Source: Bifidobacterium sp. ESL0784
GTDB taxonomy: Bacteria; Actinomycetota; Actinomycetes; Actinomycetales; Bifidobacteriaceae
Assembly (NCBI RefSeq): GCF_029433295.1
Contig: NZ_JAQTHV010000002.1
Location: 310,001-374,000 of the forward strand
Direction of reading: 5' to 3'
Length of the DNA stretch: 64,000 nt
Position 1 is the stretch's first letter. The number at the start of each line of letters is the position of its first letter. Below, in pieces: positions 29,557 to 38,429 of the stretch. A program made the position numbers and the translations under genes. Under the pieces are notes generated by a model, which saw nothing but the letters and a program-made list of their open reading frames with translations, searched no databases and had not been told where the DNA came from.

Positions 29557-30178
29557 AGTTCTAGATTAACGCAACCGGCCATACCGCGGAAGACAAATGA
29601 AAAAGAAAAGTCGATCCGGCACCGAATGCCAATACGCAAAAGCAATACCTCGACATTTCTCGAGCGGTTTCACAGCGAAAATGTAGCAAATATCACAATA
29701 CGTCATATAAAATTCGAATCGATACGATGGCTCCGCACAGCACTGAACGTGAAAAGCGGCCCGCAAAGCGTTCTCTGTTTCGATAAGCATGCTTTCCCAT
29801 CACCAAAACCGCAGAATATCAACATTCCTTATTTTGCGTCAATGAATTCCATAGCACGGAAGCAACAATTGCCTATAATTAGCCGTTGAGTGCTACAACA
29901 CGTTCGTCGATGACTATATCGGTAAGGGCCGAAGCCTATACTTTAAAGCTGTTCGCGTGGTTGGTGGCAGCAGCTGCGCCAAGACGATTTTAACAACGCA
30001 GATAGCTTGGAATAGCAACTTTGCGGTGGAAACGGCTGAGATAACACCCAACCGTAACCGCAAAACCGATTGGCATACAACGATTCCCAGCTCAATGCAC
30101 CGGCTTGATTCGTCGCGCGGACTCCTCACCTTTTCGCATGCGTCGTCTCGGGCCGCAGAACAGACAAGGTGATTCATA
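29557..30178 (+). promoter_or_regulatory. Long untranslated leader ahead of ThiY-like gene
   Basis: A 622-nt gap without a convincing gene. TATAAT at 29874-29879 could start a transcript with a leader of about 290 nt. The leader contains GGCTGAGATAACACCC (30034-30049), which resembles the CUGAGA/ACCC part of a TPP riboswitch. The second conserved half (CCTGATCTGG...GCCAGCGTAGGG) is not recognisable. It may be a regulatory leader; a TPP riboswitch is only a possibility. Confidence 0.3.
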
Positions 30179-31354
30179 ATGAGTATCAAAACCGATTTTC
30201 TGAAGTTTTTTAGGGGTAGCGGACGATTTAGCCGTTCTCGGAATGACGCGAAAACCAACTTCACTGATTACCGCAAAATAATGCGCAAGGCCACGGCAGT
30301 CGTCGGCGTGGCAGCACTTGGTCTTTCGCTTGCTGCCTGCGGCAATGGTTCGGAAAGCAATAACACCACCGGCGCCAACGGCAAGCCGACATTGACCTTT
30401 ATGCTCGACTGGACGCCGAACACCAACCATGTCGGCCTCTATGTAGCCCAACAACTCGGCTATTTCAAGGATGCCGGCATCAATGTGAAAATCCTGCCGA
30501 CCGCCCAGGCCGGTGCCGAAACCAGCGTGGAGAACGGGGTGGCAAATATTGGTTTCTCGAAACTGACCGATCTAGCCAACGCCGACGCGCACGGAGCCGA
30601 CTTGAAGCTCGTTTTCGACCTGACGCAAAAGCCCATCGCCCGCTGGTGCAGCCTGAAAAGCCGCACCGACATCAAGACGCCTAAGGACTTTGCCGGCAAG
30701 ACCTTCGTCACCTTCGGGTCAGCCGAACAGAGCGCTTCGGTACGCCAGATGATTCGTTTCGCCGGCGGGGACGGTGACTTTAAAACTGCAACGGCCGGTA
30801 CCAATACCTTCCGGACGCTCACGAGCGGCAAAGGTGATTTCGCAGGATTCTACGCCAACTGGGAAGAGGTCGAATCGCAGCTCAACGGTCCGGCGCTCAA
30901 CTGCTTCGCGGCCGACAAGTGGGGCGTGCCCGGCAATCCCGATCAGCTCGGTTTTGCGGTGAAGAACTCATGGCTCAAAAACCCGCAGAACGTCGCCAAT
31001 CTGAAGAAGTTCATCAAGGCTGCTCGCCGTGGATACGATTATGCACTGGCCAATCCCGACAAGGCCGCCGACATTCTGGTTTCGCAGACCAAGACCTCGC
31101 ACCTCGATCCGAAACTCGCCCGAGCTTCGATGGAAAAGGTTGTGAAAGAAGGCTATTGGAGCGGCAACGGCATGAACGACGAGACAACCAACGGCAAGCC
31201 CGATCAGAAGCTCACCGCCACGCTCAACACCGAGGACGGCCAGAAGTATCTCGACTTCCAGTACAACGCCGGCACCTACACCGATTCGCACAAGAAGAAG
31301 CTCGCCCGCGCGCCCCAGGCCGCCGAGCTTTCGACCAACAAATATGTGGAATAG
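30179..31354 (+). CDS. NMT1/THI5-like ABC substrate-binding protein (ThiY-like)
   Basis: A 391-aa lipoprotein-type binding protein with the NMT1/THI5 fold. Relatives bind thiamine pyrimidine precursors such as N-formyl-4-amino-5-aminomethyl-2-methylpyrimidine. The family opening TFMLDWTPNTNHVGLYVAQQ is seen near residue 70. The lipobox LAAC lies at residues 51-54, behind an unusually long basic N-terminus. The ATG at 30179 has a good AAGGTGA site. A second ATG at 30281 gives a normal-length signal peptide but has no ribosome-binding site. The permease gene follows. Thiamine-precursor uptake is inferred from the family. Confidence 0.85.
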   Translation: MSIKTDFLKFFRGSGRFSRSRNDAKTNFTDYRKIMRKATAVVGVAALGLSLAACGNGSESNNTTGANGKPTLTFMLDWTPNTNHVGLYVAQQLGYFKDAGINVKILPTAQAGAETSVENGVANIGFSKLTDLANADAHGADLKLVFDLTQKPIARWCSLKSRTDIKTPKDFAGKTFVTFGSAEQSASVRQMIRFAGGDGDFKTATAGTNTFRTLTSGKGDFAGFYANWEEVESQLNGPALNCFAADKWGVPGNPDQLGFAVKNSWLKNPQNVANLKKFIKAARRGYDYALANPDKAADILVSQTKTSHLDPKLARASMEKVVKEGYWSGNGMNDETTNGKPDQKLTATLNTEDGQKYLDFQYNAGTYTDSHKKKLARAPQAAELSTNKYVE

Positions 31355-31524
31355 TCACCAATGAGCGCGAATGAGAGCGTGCCGAAAATACAGGGATGCA
31401 GATGACCGCAAAGTTTCCCCTTAACTTTCGGTGCTCCGCCTAGATTGATTTCCGACTAAAGCTATTGGAAATAATCTTTCTCAGATTTGAATTCATTTTT
31501 GTATTTATACCAATGAGGCAATTG

Positions 31525-32340
31525 ATGCACAACAATACGAAAACGCGAAACAGGCGCCGGAACTGGTGGCGCAAGGCGCTGCCACCGGCCATCACCATCG
31601 GGGCGGTGCTTCTCGTCTGGCAGGTAGCGGCCAGCGCCCATCTCGTTTCCGAGACCACGCTGGCCTCCCCCGCAGCCATCGTCTCGTCGATAATCGCGAC
31701 CTGGCCCGACCTCATGGCTGCGACCGCAGTGACCACCGGCGAAGCGCTGGCGGGCTTCGTGATTGCCGTCATCGTCGGTATCGCCATCGGTATCGGCCTC
31801 TATGTCTCAAAAACCGCCAACCGCGCCATCTACCCGTTGCTGGTGGCCGCGCAGACCATCCCTATCATCACCATTGCGCCGCTGTTTATGATCTGGTTCG
31901 GTTTCAATCCGGTCGGCAAAATCACGCTAGTAGCCATTTTCGGCCTGTTCTCGATTGCTGTCGACACTTCGCGCGGCTTGGCAGCTGTACCGAACTTCTA
32001 TCAGGACGTGGCGCTGACCTGCGGGGCGACGAAGCCGTGGACATTGTTCCACGTGAAACTTCGTGTCGCCGGCCGCCAGATCTTCTCCGGTATCCGCATC
32101 AGCGCCGCCTACGTTTTCGGCACTGCCGTCACCGCTGAATACCTCGGCGCCACCAACGGCCTCGGCGTGTGGCTGCAGGGCGCGTTCAACTCGTTCCAAA
32201 CGGCGATGATCTTCTCCGCCGCCATCGTCGTAGTGGCCCTGACTGGCATACTGCTCGGCTTGGTCTCGCTTGTCGAACGTCTGCTCCTCGGCACGGCAGA
32301 TAAGGATGACGCGCTCTCGCTTGATGACAGCGAACTCTGA
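31525..32340 (+). CDS. ABC transporter permease (ThiX-like)
   Basis: A 271-aa inner-membrane permease of the SsuC/TauC/ThiX type with about six helices. The EAA-like loop is DVALTCGATKPWTLFHVKLR, near residue 165. The ATG at 31525 is chosen because GAGG lies 6 nt upstream; longer versions start in AT-rich leader sequence. It follows the ThiY-like gene by 170 nt. The expected ATPase (ThiZ-like) is not encoded next to it; the next gene is a DUF805 protein. The ATPase must come from elsewhere if the transporter works. Confidence 0.87.
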   Translation: MHNNTKTRNRRRNWWRKALPPAITIGAVLLVWQVAASAHLVSETTLASPAAIVSSIIATWPDLMAATAVTTGEALAGFVIAVIVGIAIGIGLYVSKTANRAIYPLLVAAQTIPIITIAPLFMIWFGFNPVGKITLVAIFGLFSIAVDTSRGLAAVPNFYQDVALTCGATKPWTLFHVKLRVAGRQIFSGIRISAAYVFGTAVTAEYLGATNGLGVWLQGAFNSFQTAMIFSAAIVVVALTGILLGLVSLVERLLLGTADKDDALSLDDSEL

Positions 32341-32548
32341 CAATTCGGCCATATACGTTGCGAATCGTTGCAACTATTACAAAATCATTCGAACAATATC
32401 TTATCCCAAGTTGGTGGCTTTCGACATCATCCGCTAAACTGAAAGCAAGATGTGAGGTCGTATCTTCACGCTGTATCCGAACGATGTGGGTATTCAACGA
32501 TTATCGCGATATGCATAGAACAAGGAACAGTTCAAGGAAAGGAAATCG

Positions 32549-33946
32549 ATGGACGACACCAGCCCTCAACCAAACGTGGATTACAACAATCCGGAAGAAA
32601 GCCCGTACACAGCCGGAGGCGCTTCCGGAACCCCAGCCAATCCCGTTGACACGTCGTCATCGAGTGCGCCGCAAAACTTTGTTATTCCCGATATTCCACC
32701 GCTCCCCGGATCGGCATCGCAACACCAAGCCCCGCAGGCAACGCCCCAGTACGAAGCCCAGCAACCAGCGCCCCAATATGATGCGCCGCAGGCAGCCTCG
32801 CAATACAACGCTTCCCAGCAGGCTCCGCAGTATGACAACGCTCAGCAAGCCTCAAACAACGTTCCTCCTCAATATGCCGCAAACCAATCGATGGATTTTC
32901 AAAGCGGGGCATCCGCATTCCCGAATGGTGCGCCCAGCCAGCCTTACGGCAACCCGAATGCCGGCAATTTCGGGCCTTCGACAGCCGTCCCGCTGAACAT
33001 GCCGTATTATGGCTGCCCGCCGATAGAAGCCGTCAAGCGTTTCTTCCTCAAATACATCAAGTTCTCCGGTCGCGCCAGCCGCAGCGAATACTGGTGGGTA
33101 CAACTGTTCCTCTTGATCTTTTACTTCGTTCTTCTCTTCCTTGACGTGCTTCTGTTCAGAAAAGCTGCCGGTTTCATTGATACCATCGTAGGACTTGCGC
33201 TTTTCATCCCAAGCCTTGCCATCACAATCCGACGCCTGCACGATTCCAACAAGTCAGGTTGGTGGTGGCTGCTGCCCTATGGCCTGGATATCGCGGGCGG
33301 AATGATCATGGTGCTATCGATGGTCGTAGGCTTCGGTGGAATGGCCATCTCCGGCCCGTCCAAATCGTCCTTCGAGACTGCCGGTGCCGGCATGATCATA
33401 GCGATGCTCATAGCTTTCCTTTGCATGCTGGCCGGCTTTATCTTGGAAATCGTGCTGATGGTGCTTGGCCCCAACCCGGAAGGCGCTCGTTTCGATGAGT
33501 CTCTGCCTCCGGAGAGCCTCGTCAACGGCCAATACATGCCGCCGATGAATCAGGGAAATCCGCCAGCCAATCAGTACGGCCAGTATGCCCAGCCGATGCA
33601 GCAACAGCAGAACCCATTTGGCGAGCAATATCCGCAGACGACAAGTCAACAGGCTTCCGCGAACTCTCCGTATGCGCAACCGGCAAATCCGCAAAACACC
33701 GCCGACAATCAATACGGCCAGCCTGCGAGCCAGAAAGGCTCCGGAACGGACCAATATGAGCAGGGCGAAAGCTCGCAAACTTTCTCGTCCATTGAGACGC
33801 AGTACCAGCCCCAGCACGAAGCCCACACCGAAGAGACGGACCAAAGCCAAAATCCCTTCGGCCAGCAGGACCCGCAAACGCAACAAGGCCAGCAGCCCAA
33901 TAATGGATTGGGGCGCAGAAGACGGCTTTGGAAGCAACGTCAATGA
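32549..33946 (+). CDS. DUF805 membrane protein with long disordered tails
   Basis: A 465-aa protein with a central DUF805 membrane domain (about residues 160-315) containing the family stretch KFSGRASRSEYWWVQLF, RRLHDSNKSGWWWLL and about four helices. The N-terminal 155 and C-terminal 150 residues are low-complexity, rich in Gln, Pro, Asn, Ala and Tyr, with repeated PQY and QYGQ units. Both tails should face the cytoplasm and be disordered. The function of DUF805 is unknown. Strong ribosome-binding site AAGGAAAGG. It is followed by a good terminator, so it is probably a single-gene transcript. Confidence 0.88.
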   Translation: MDDTSPQPNVDYNNPEESPYTAGGASGTPANPVDTSSSSAPQNFVIPDIPPLPGSASQHQAPQATPQYEAQQPAPQYDAPQAASQYNASQQAPQYDNAQQASNNVPPQYAANQSMDFQSGASAFPNGAPSQPYGNPNAGNFGPSTAVPLNMPYYGCPPIEAVKRFFLKYIKFSGRASRSEYWWVQLFLLIFYFVLLFLDVLLFRKAAGFIDTIVGLALFIPSLAITIRRLHDSNKSGWWWLLPYGLDIAGGMIMVLSMVVGFGGMAISGPSKSSFETAGAGMIIAMLIAFLCMLAGFILEIVLMVLGPNPEGARFDESLPPESLVNGQYMPPMNQGNPPANQYGQYAQPMQQQQNPFGEQYPQTTSQQASANSPYAQPANPQNTADNQYGQPASQKGSGTDQYEQGESSQTFSSIETQYQPQHEAHTEETDQSQNPFGQQDPQTQQGQQPNNGLGRRRRLWKQRQ

Positions 33947-33975
33947 CCCCGCGAAATAAGCGCTAACCGGTACGA

Positions 33976-34024
33976 CCAAAGGCCCTCTGAATACGTCCAT
34001 CGGACGAGTTTGGAGGGCCTTTGG
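33976..34024 (+). terminator. Terminator after DUF805 gene
   Basis: A 12-bp perfect stem, CCAAAGGCCCTC (33976-33987) with GAGGGCCTTTGG (34013-34024), followed by TTTG. It starts 30 nt past the stop codon. Confidence 0.8.
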
Positions 34025-34276
34025 TTTGCGGCCAAGCCATTGCCATCAGTCATGCGCATCAATCCATACCCATACCGTTTCCAGCTACTTGCCTGCCGGC
34101 AATCGGCAATCGTCGGCTTACAAAAATTCAATAAATAGAAACGATTTGTATATTTTTCACGATATCCATAGATGACGCCATATAATGAGACATCGTCGGC
34201 AGAAATGTACGTCCGGCACTTTTTAAGCCATCCGGCGCACCGTGACGTGCGTGTCCAACCAGAAGGGAAGATCGTG

Positions 34277-34474
34277 ATGAGCACAACAGATTCAGCCAGG
34301 AATCCCAAGGGCACCAACCTGAAAGAGCCGCCATTTGACGCCAATACGCGGCCCGGCGGCGGCCATAACGGCAAGACGAAACTGCCGGGTTCCGGCGGAG
34401 AGCCGGCGCAGGGATATATGGGACCCACCGATATGAAGCCCGCCAAGACGGATTCCGTCGACGCCCAGAACTGA
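34277..34474 (+). CDS. Small hypothetical protein (65 aa)
   Basis: A small soluble protein rich in Gly, Pro, Lys and Thr (for example DANTRPGGGHNGKTKLPGSG), with no hydrophobic segment, likely disordered. I do not recognise a family. Support for it being real: an AAGGGAAG ribosome-binding site before the ATG at 34277, a TATAAT box at 34181-34186, and a clear terminator right after the stop codon. An in-frame ATG at 34172 would add 35 residues but overlaps that promoter. Confidence 0.65.
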   Translation: MSTTDSARNPKGTNLKEPPFDANTRPGGGHNGKTKLPGSGGEPAQGYMGPTDMKPAKTDSVDAQN

Positions 34475-34499
34475 GCCAGAACATCTAACATTGGAAAAA

Positions 34500-34545
34500 C
34501 GAAAAACGTGCGTTACCGGCAATATTGCGATAGCGCACGTTTTCG
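34500..34545 (+). terminator. Terminator after 65-aa gene
   Basis: AAAACGTGCG and CGCACGTTTT form a 10-bp stem with a 21-nt loop. The 3' arm ends in TTTT. It lies 26 nt past the stop codon. Confidence 0.75.
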
Positions 34546-34651
34546 TATATATCGGATATCGGAGCAGACCAGCTGAAGGCCACAGAACCAAGGAACGGCA
34601 ACCTCGCCGGGCCGAACCCACTGCCTTCGTTAACGGCTACCTGGCCCGAAC

Positions 34652-35632
34652 TTACAGCTCCACCGGCGGCTTGTTCTTGTCTTCCGGAATATCCTTGAAT
34701 TTTTCGGCCAGCTTGGCCTTCTTGATCTTCTCTTCCTTTTCCTTTTCGGCCTTAGCCACCGCCACGGGATCGTAAACAACGTCGTTGTGATGCTTCTCCC
34801 ATTCGGCTTTGGCCAAGGGCGAGACGAACCCGGCCACGGCATCGATGGCATTTTCGCCGTCGCCGGAACCCACCGTCTCAAGATACTTACCCACCAGATC
34901 CTTGAACTGCCGGCTTGTCAAGTACATGCGTGGAATCGACATGCGCTCGCACAACTCGTTGATATAAAGCATAATCGGCGTCGCATTGCGGGCTGCGGCG
35001 TCAACGTCATTGGCGGCATCCACGTCGTTTTCGACCAAACCAAGCAACCCCTCAATCGCGGCCAACACCACCACAAGACGCTGGGTAATGCTTTCGACGT
35101 CCGGGCCGTGCGGCGTGGAATCATCTTCGGAATCGCCGTCTTCGCTCTGTCCACCTTCGCTCGAAACGGCGGCGGCACCGGCGGCCTGCTCGATCTCCTC
35201 GAGTGCGGCGGCAACAGTCTTCACGATTTCTTCGTCCCAGCCCACATTGAGATCGCCGGCACCCGCCATGACCAGCGCCGTATCGCCGTTACGGGAATAA
35301 TCTTCCATCTGCTCGTAGGCATCGTTGACATCGATCAGCGCATCGACCACCGACTGCGGACGACCGGGAATATCAACCGCACCTTCATAGACGAATTCCG
35401 CATCCGCCATCGGAATTTCAGCGCCGGTGATGACTTCGGCCACCGCCCGGCAGACGAGAACCTGCAGGTCCTCGGCATATTTCGCGTCATTGCTGAGCTT
35501 CTGTGCGGTATCGAGAGGCCAAAGCGCGATAAGATCGACGCCGGTCTGCGCCGCGTCCCGCACCTCCGGCATCAAAGCCAAACGAGCCAGTTCACCATCC
35601 TTGATGATGCCGCCTTCAATATCAACCGCCAT
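34652..35632 (-). CDS. Conserved-type hypothetical protein (326 aa)
   Basis: A soluble, acidic, mostly helical protein that I cannot assign to a family. It has an N-terminal helical region (about 1-150), a Gln/Ser/Asp-rich acidic linker (about 150-180), a second helical region, and a charged Lys/Glu C-terminus likely to form a coiled coil. No membrane segment or signal peptide. The ATG at 35632 has a strong AAAGGAG site; a longer frame upstream has poor composition and is not used. The neighbouring histidine phosphatase is on the same strand 131 nt upstream, but no functional link is evident. Confidence 0.75.
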   Translation of the reverse strand: MAVDIEGGIIKDGELARLALMPEVRDAAQTGVDLIALWPLDTAQKLSNDAKYAEDLQVLVCRAVAEVITGAEIPMADAEFVYEGAVDIPGRPQSVVDALIDVNDAYEQMEDYSRNGDTALVMAGAGDLNVGWDEEIVKTVAAALEEIEQAAGAAAVSSEGGQSEDGDSEDDSTPHGPDVESITQRLVVVLAAIEGLLGLVENDVDAANDVDAAARNATPIMLYINELCERMSIPRMYLTSRQFKDLVGKYLETVGSGDGENAIDAVAGFVSPLAKAEWEKHHNDVVYDPVAVAKAEKEKEEKIKKAKLAEKFKDIPEDKNKPPVEL

Positions 35633-35763
35633 ATTCGCTCCTTTGCTCTCACTGCCAAATTGCCGGTTTCCCCACCCTATCGTAATCCATACACCACTAT
35701 GACAACGCCGACGTGCCCACGCTCGAATGCGAACTTTCGTGGTGTTGTTTTTGGCGCGTATTG

Positions 35764-36435
35764 TCATTTCACGTCCTTGGCCGGGTCGGCATAGTCGATA
35801 TGCAGCATCTCGCCGGTTTCGCTGTCGTAGGTGATCGAGGTGATGGAAGCGAGCGCGGTGTGCCGCAACAGCATGTTGTGCTCGGGATGACCGGTTTCCA
35901 GCATATGCCGATAGCTCCAAATCGGCGACTCATGGCTGACGATGATGACCTGCTGCCCTGGGTGGTTGTGCACGGCCTCCTGCGCGAAATCGCTCACGCG
36001 CGCGGCGATATGCTGGTAGCTTTCGCCCCAGCTCGGTCGCCACAGGTTGCGCAGCAGCTTGAGGTTTCGCGGCCGCCACAACGCGGCTTTGCCGTAACCG
36101 ATACGCAGGCCGCGGAATTCGTTGCCCGCTTCGATAAGCCGGGGGTCGGTTTCCATGGAAAGCTCCTCTTGCCCGCGCGAAAGGCGCACGGGGTTGAGTT
36201 CGGCCAGAATCGCCTGCGTGGTTTCACGGGTGCGATCCAAGGGCGAGGAATAGAGCGCCACCGCTTGGTTCATTTGGGCGTTGGCCGCGATATACCGTCC
36301 GCTGGCCTGGGCCATGCGCAACCCCAAAGCCGAAAGATGGAAGTCAGGAAGACGCTCGTAGAGCAGATGACCGGGGTTCTCGACCTTGCCGTGGCGGACG
36401 AAATGCAACGTGGTCTGCAACGCGATTGACGACAT
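35764..36435 (-). CDS. Histidine phosphatase family protein
   Basis: A 223-aa phosphoglycerate-mutase-like phosphatase. The phospho-accepting motif is FVRHGKVENP (His near residue 13), SSPLDRTRETTQ carries the second Arg, and VIIVSHESPIW has the second catalytic His near residue 160. The ATG at 36435 follows AAAGG by six bases; a longer frame upstream has no support. The substrate is unknown; relatives dephosphorylate sugar phosphates or nucleotides. Confidence 0.9.
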   Translation of the reverse strand: MSSIALQTTLHFVRHGKVENPGHLLYERLPDFHLSALGLRMAQASGRYIAANAQMNQAVALYSSPLDRTRETTQAILAELNPVRLSRGQEELSMETDPRLIEAGNEFRGLRIGYGKAALWRPRNLKLLRNLWRPSWGESYQHIAARVSDFAQEAVHNHPGQQVIIVSHESPIWSYRHMLETGHPEHNMLLRHTALASITSITYDSETGEMLHIDYADPAKDVK

Positions 36436-36814
36436 GAACAGCCTTTCCCGGTGACGAATGACTTGTGCCGGACATCGCCAATCACGATGCCCTTTACCCA
36501 ATAACAGGGTACCAGCGGCTGGGCACGTAAGACACTTTTTACCGGAATCGAAGGCAGCAAATAACGCCAAAGATACGTTTGCAAAAGATTTACATTTTAT
36601 TCTTCGTTTACCGCTAAATTCACCGCGCGTCGGGGTGCATGACCGCTAAAGTATCGAGGCTGAGAGTAGAGAACAAACAATATTTCTTATCCATCTGAGC
36701 CATAACCGATTCCCGCGAAAAAACCGCATGAACCGCGCACAACCGGCTTGGATTTCCCTGCTGCCATCAGCCGCAAGACTTCCACCACACATTTTGAAAG
36801 GAATTGCTAAAGCC

Positions 36815-38173
36815 ATGCGCTTTATTCCCGTATCCGGCATCAAAGACGCCTCCCACCGCCTCTTCGGAGGCTATGCCGAACTCTTGCGTATGCCGCACAC
36901 CGCGCGCTTCGCCGTAGGCTCGGTCATCGCGTGCATGCCCTTCCCGATGGTCGGCATGACCATCACCATCTCCGTGCAGCATTATTACGGCAACTACACG
37001 CTCGCGGGTGCGCTGAGCGCGGTGCAGGCCATCGCGTTGGCGATCATGAGCCCGATACTCGGCAAGCTTGTCGACAAATTCGGCCAGCGACAGGTTTCCA
37101 TTCCCACCATCATCGTCTGGGTGGTCGCCGCCACCGCGCTTGTTTCATGCATTACAGCTCGAGTTCCGTCCTGGATACTGTTCGTCATCGTGCCGTTTAT
37201 GTCGGCGATCCCGCCATGGGGCGCGATGTCCCGCAGCCGCTGGACGCATCTGCTGCGCGGAGACCGTGTGCGCACCGACCGGGCGCTTTCGCTTTCCGGC
37301 GTTTTCGACGAGGCGATGTGGGTCATCGGCAATCCGTTGGCCTCGACTTTGGCCGTAATTTCCGGCGTGCTCGCGTTTTCGGTGACCGGCATGTGCGTCA
37401 TCGTTGGCGCATTGATGTTCCTGACCGAACTTTCCACCGAACCGCCCTCGCAGACCGACCTGGCCCGCAAAGCCGGCATCTCCCGCAAGGAATACCGCGA
37501 GCGCGAAGCACTGAAGGCCGCCAAATTGCGCGGCCGTGCGGAAGCCGCGGAGGAGAAGGCCGGCCTGCTGAAATCCGGCCAGTCCATCTGGGGACCGGGC
37601 CTGATCGCGATGTGCGTCACTTGGTTCGGCCTCGGCGCCTTCCAGTCGGCTGCGTCGATTTCCATCATCTCGTTTGCCACCGAACAGAACATGAAGCAGT
37701 ACACGGGCTTCGTTTTCGCGTGCTTCTCGTTCTCGTCAATGATCGGAGCAATCTTCTACGGGGCCAAGAACTGGACGATCCCGCTGTGGAAACGCTTCTA
37801 TTTTTGCCTTATTGTGGTCGATCTCGGAATCGGCTCATTCATGTTCGCGCATAATATCTGGACGATCATGATTATCTACCTGATCATCGGCGTCTGCCAG
37901 GCCCCGACGTGGATCAACGGCAACCAGCTGATGCTGCACCTCGTGCCGCCGACCCGCTTCACCGAAGGCATGGCATGGACCAGTGCGATGAACTCGATCG
38001 GCGGCTCCGCCGGCTCGGCCATCGCCGGTGTTTTCATCGACCAGATGGGTTCCCACGGCGGTTTCCTCGTCGTCACCGCCCTCGCCCTGGCCTCGCTTGT
38101 CCTGTCTTTCACCGGCTTCAGGCAGATCAAGCAAAGCACCGAAACCCCGATGCTCACGCAGGTTGAGGTTTAA
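36815..38173 (+). CDS. MFS transporter
   Basis: A 452-aa major facilitator superfamily protein with twelve predicted helices. A charged cytoplasmic loop of about 60 residues (SRKEYREREALKAAKLRGRA) separates the two halves. The motif GKLVDKFGQRQ between helices 2 and 3 is the family A-motif. AAAGGA lies 14 nt before the ATG at 36815; an ATG at 36728 would add 29 residues without a ribosome-binding site. The substrate is unknown. The 379 nt between it and the divergent phosphatase gene presumably hold both promoters, with no strong boxes seen. Confidence 0.87.
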   Translation: MRFIPVSGIKDASHRLFGGYAELLRMPHTARFAVGSVIACMPFPMVGMTITISVQHYYGNYTLAGALSAVQAIALAIMSPILGKLVDKFGQRQVSIPTIIVWVVAATALVSCITARVPSWILFVIVPFMSAIPPWGAMSRSRWTHLLRGDRVRTDRALSLSGVFDEAMWVIGNPLASTLAVISGVLAFSVTGMCVIVGALMFLTELSTEPPSQTDLARKAGISRKEYREREALKAAKLRGRAEAAEEKAGLLKSGQSIWGPGLIAMCVTWFGLGAFQSAASISIISFATEQNMKQYTGFVFACFSFSSMIGAIFYGAKNWTIPLWKRFYFCLIVVDLGIGSFMFAHNIWTIMIIYLIIGVCQAPTWINGNQLMLHLVPPTRFTEGMAWTSAMNSIGGSAGSAIAGVFIDQMGSHGGFLVVTALALASLVLSFTGFRQIKQSTETPMLTQVEV

Positions 38174-38279
38174 GGCACAAGCTCAGAGGTGTGAGCACGT
38201 CAGACCGGGTGAACAGATTCATCGGCTCGTATCCCACGCCACGCGCATGCCGATACTTCATACATCCCTAAATGCGTCT

Positions 38280-38384
38280 TTTCCCCGCACTCCACACACA
38301 TTTGTGCGGGGAAAGTCCTAATTAGCCGCGCTAGATACGTCTTTTCCCGCACCTATACCCTACTTAGTGCGGGAAAAGACGTAT
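38280..38384. repeat. Two related hairpins between convergent genes
   Basis: Hairpin 1 pairs 38280-38290 with 38304-38314 (TTTCCCCGCAC). Hairpin 2 pairs 38335-38352 with 38367-38384 over 18 bp (ATACGTCTTTTCCCGCAC) and is followed by TTTTCT on the plus strand. The left arms are near copies of each other (GCGTCTTTTCCCCGCAC against ACGTCTTTTCCCGCAC). Hairpin 2 is a good terminator for the MFS gene and may also serve the convergent GtrA-like gene. Confidence 0.75.
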
Positions 38385-38429
38385 TTTTCTATTATCACAG
38401 ACTAATTATTCGCACAATAACGAAAAGGC

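Noticed and set aside
30034-30049. A firm TPP riboswitch call
   Set aside because: Only one conserved half is visible. The second conserved half and the closing P1 stem could not be found, so it is kept only as a low-confidence leader and a finding to check.
33314-34000. Long frame on the minus strand opposite the DUF805 gene
   Set aside because: Its Leu/Arg-rich composition is the mirror of the Gln/Pro repeats in the DUF805 gene. The terminator of the DUF805 gene also lies inside it.
35633-35920. N-terminal extension of the 326-aa hypothetical protein
   Set aside because: The extension is Arg-rich with atypical composition and runs into the end of the histidine phosphatase gene. The ATG at 35632 has a strong ribosome-binding site.
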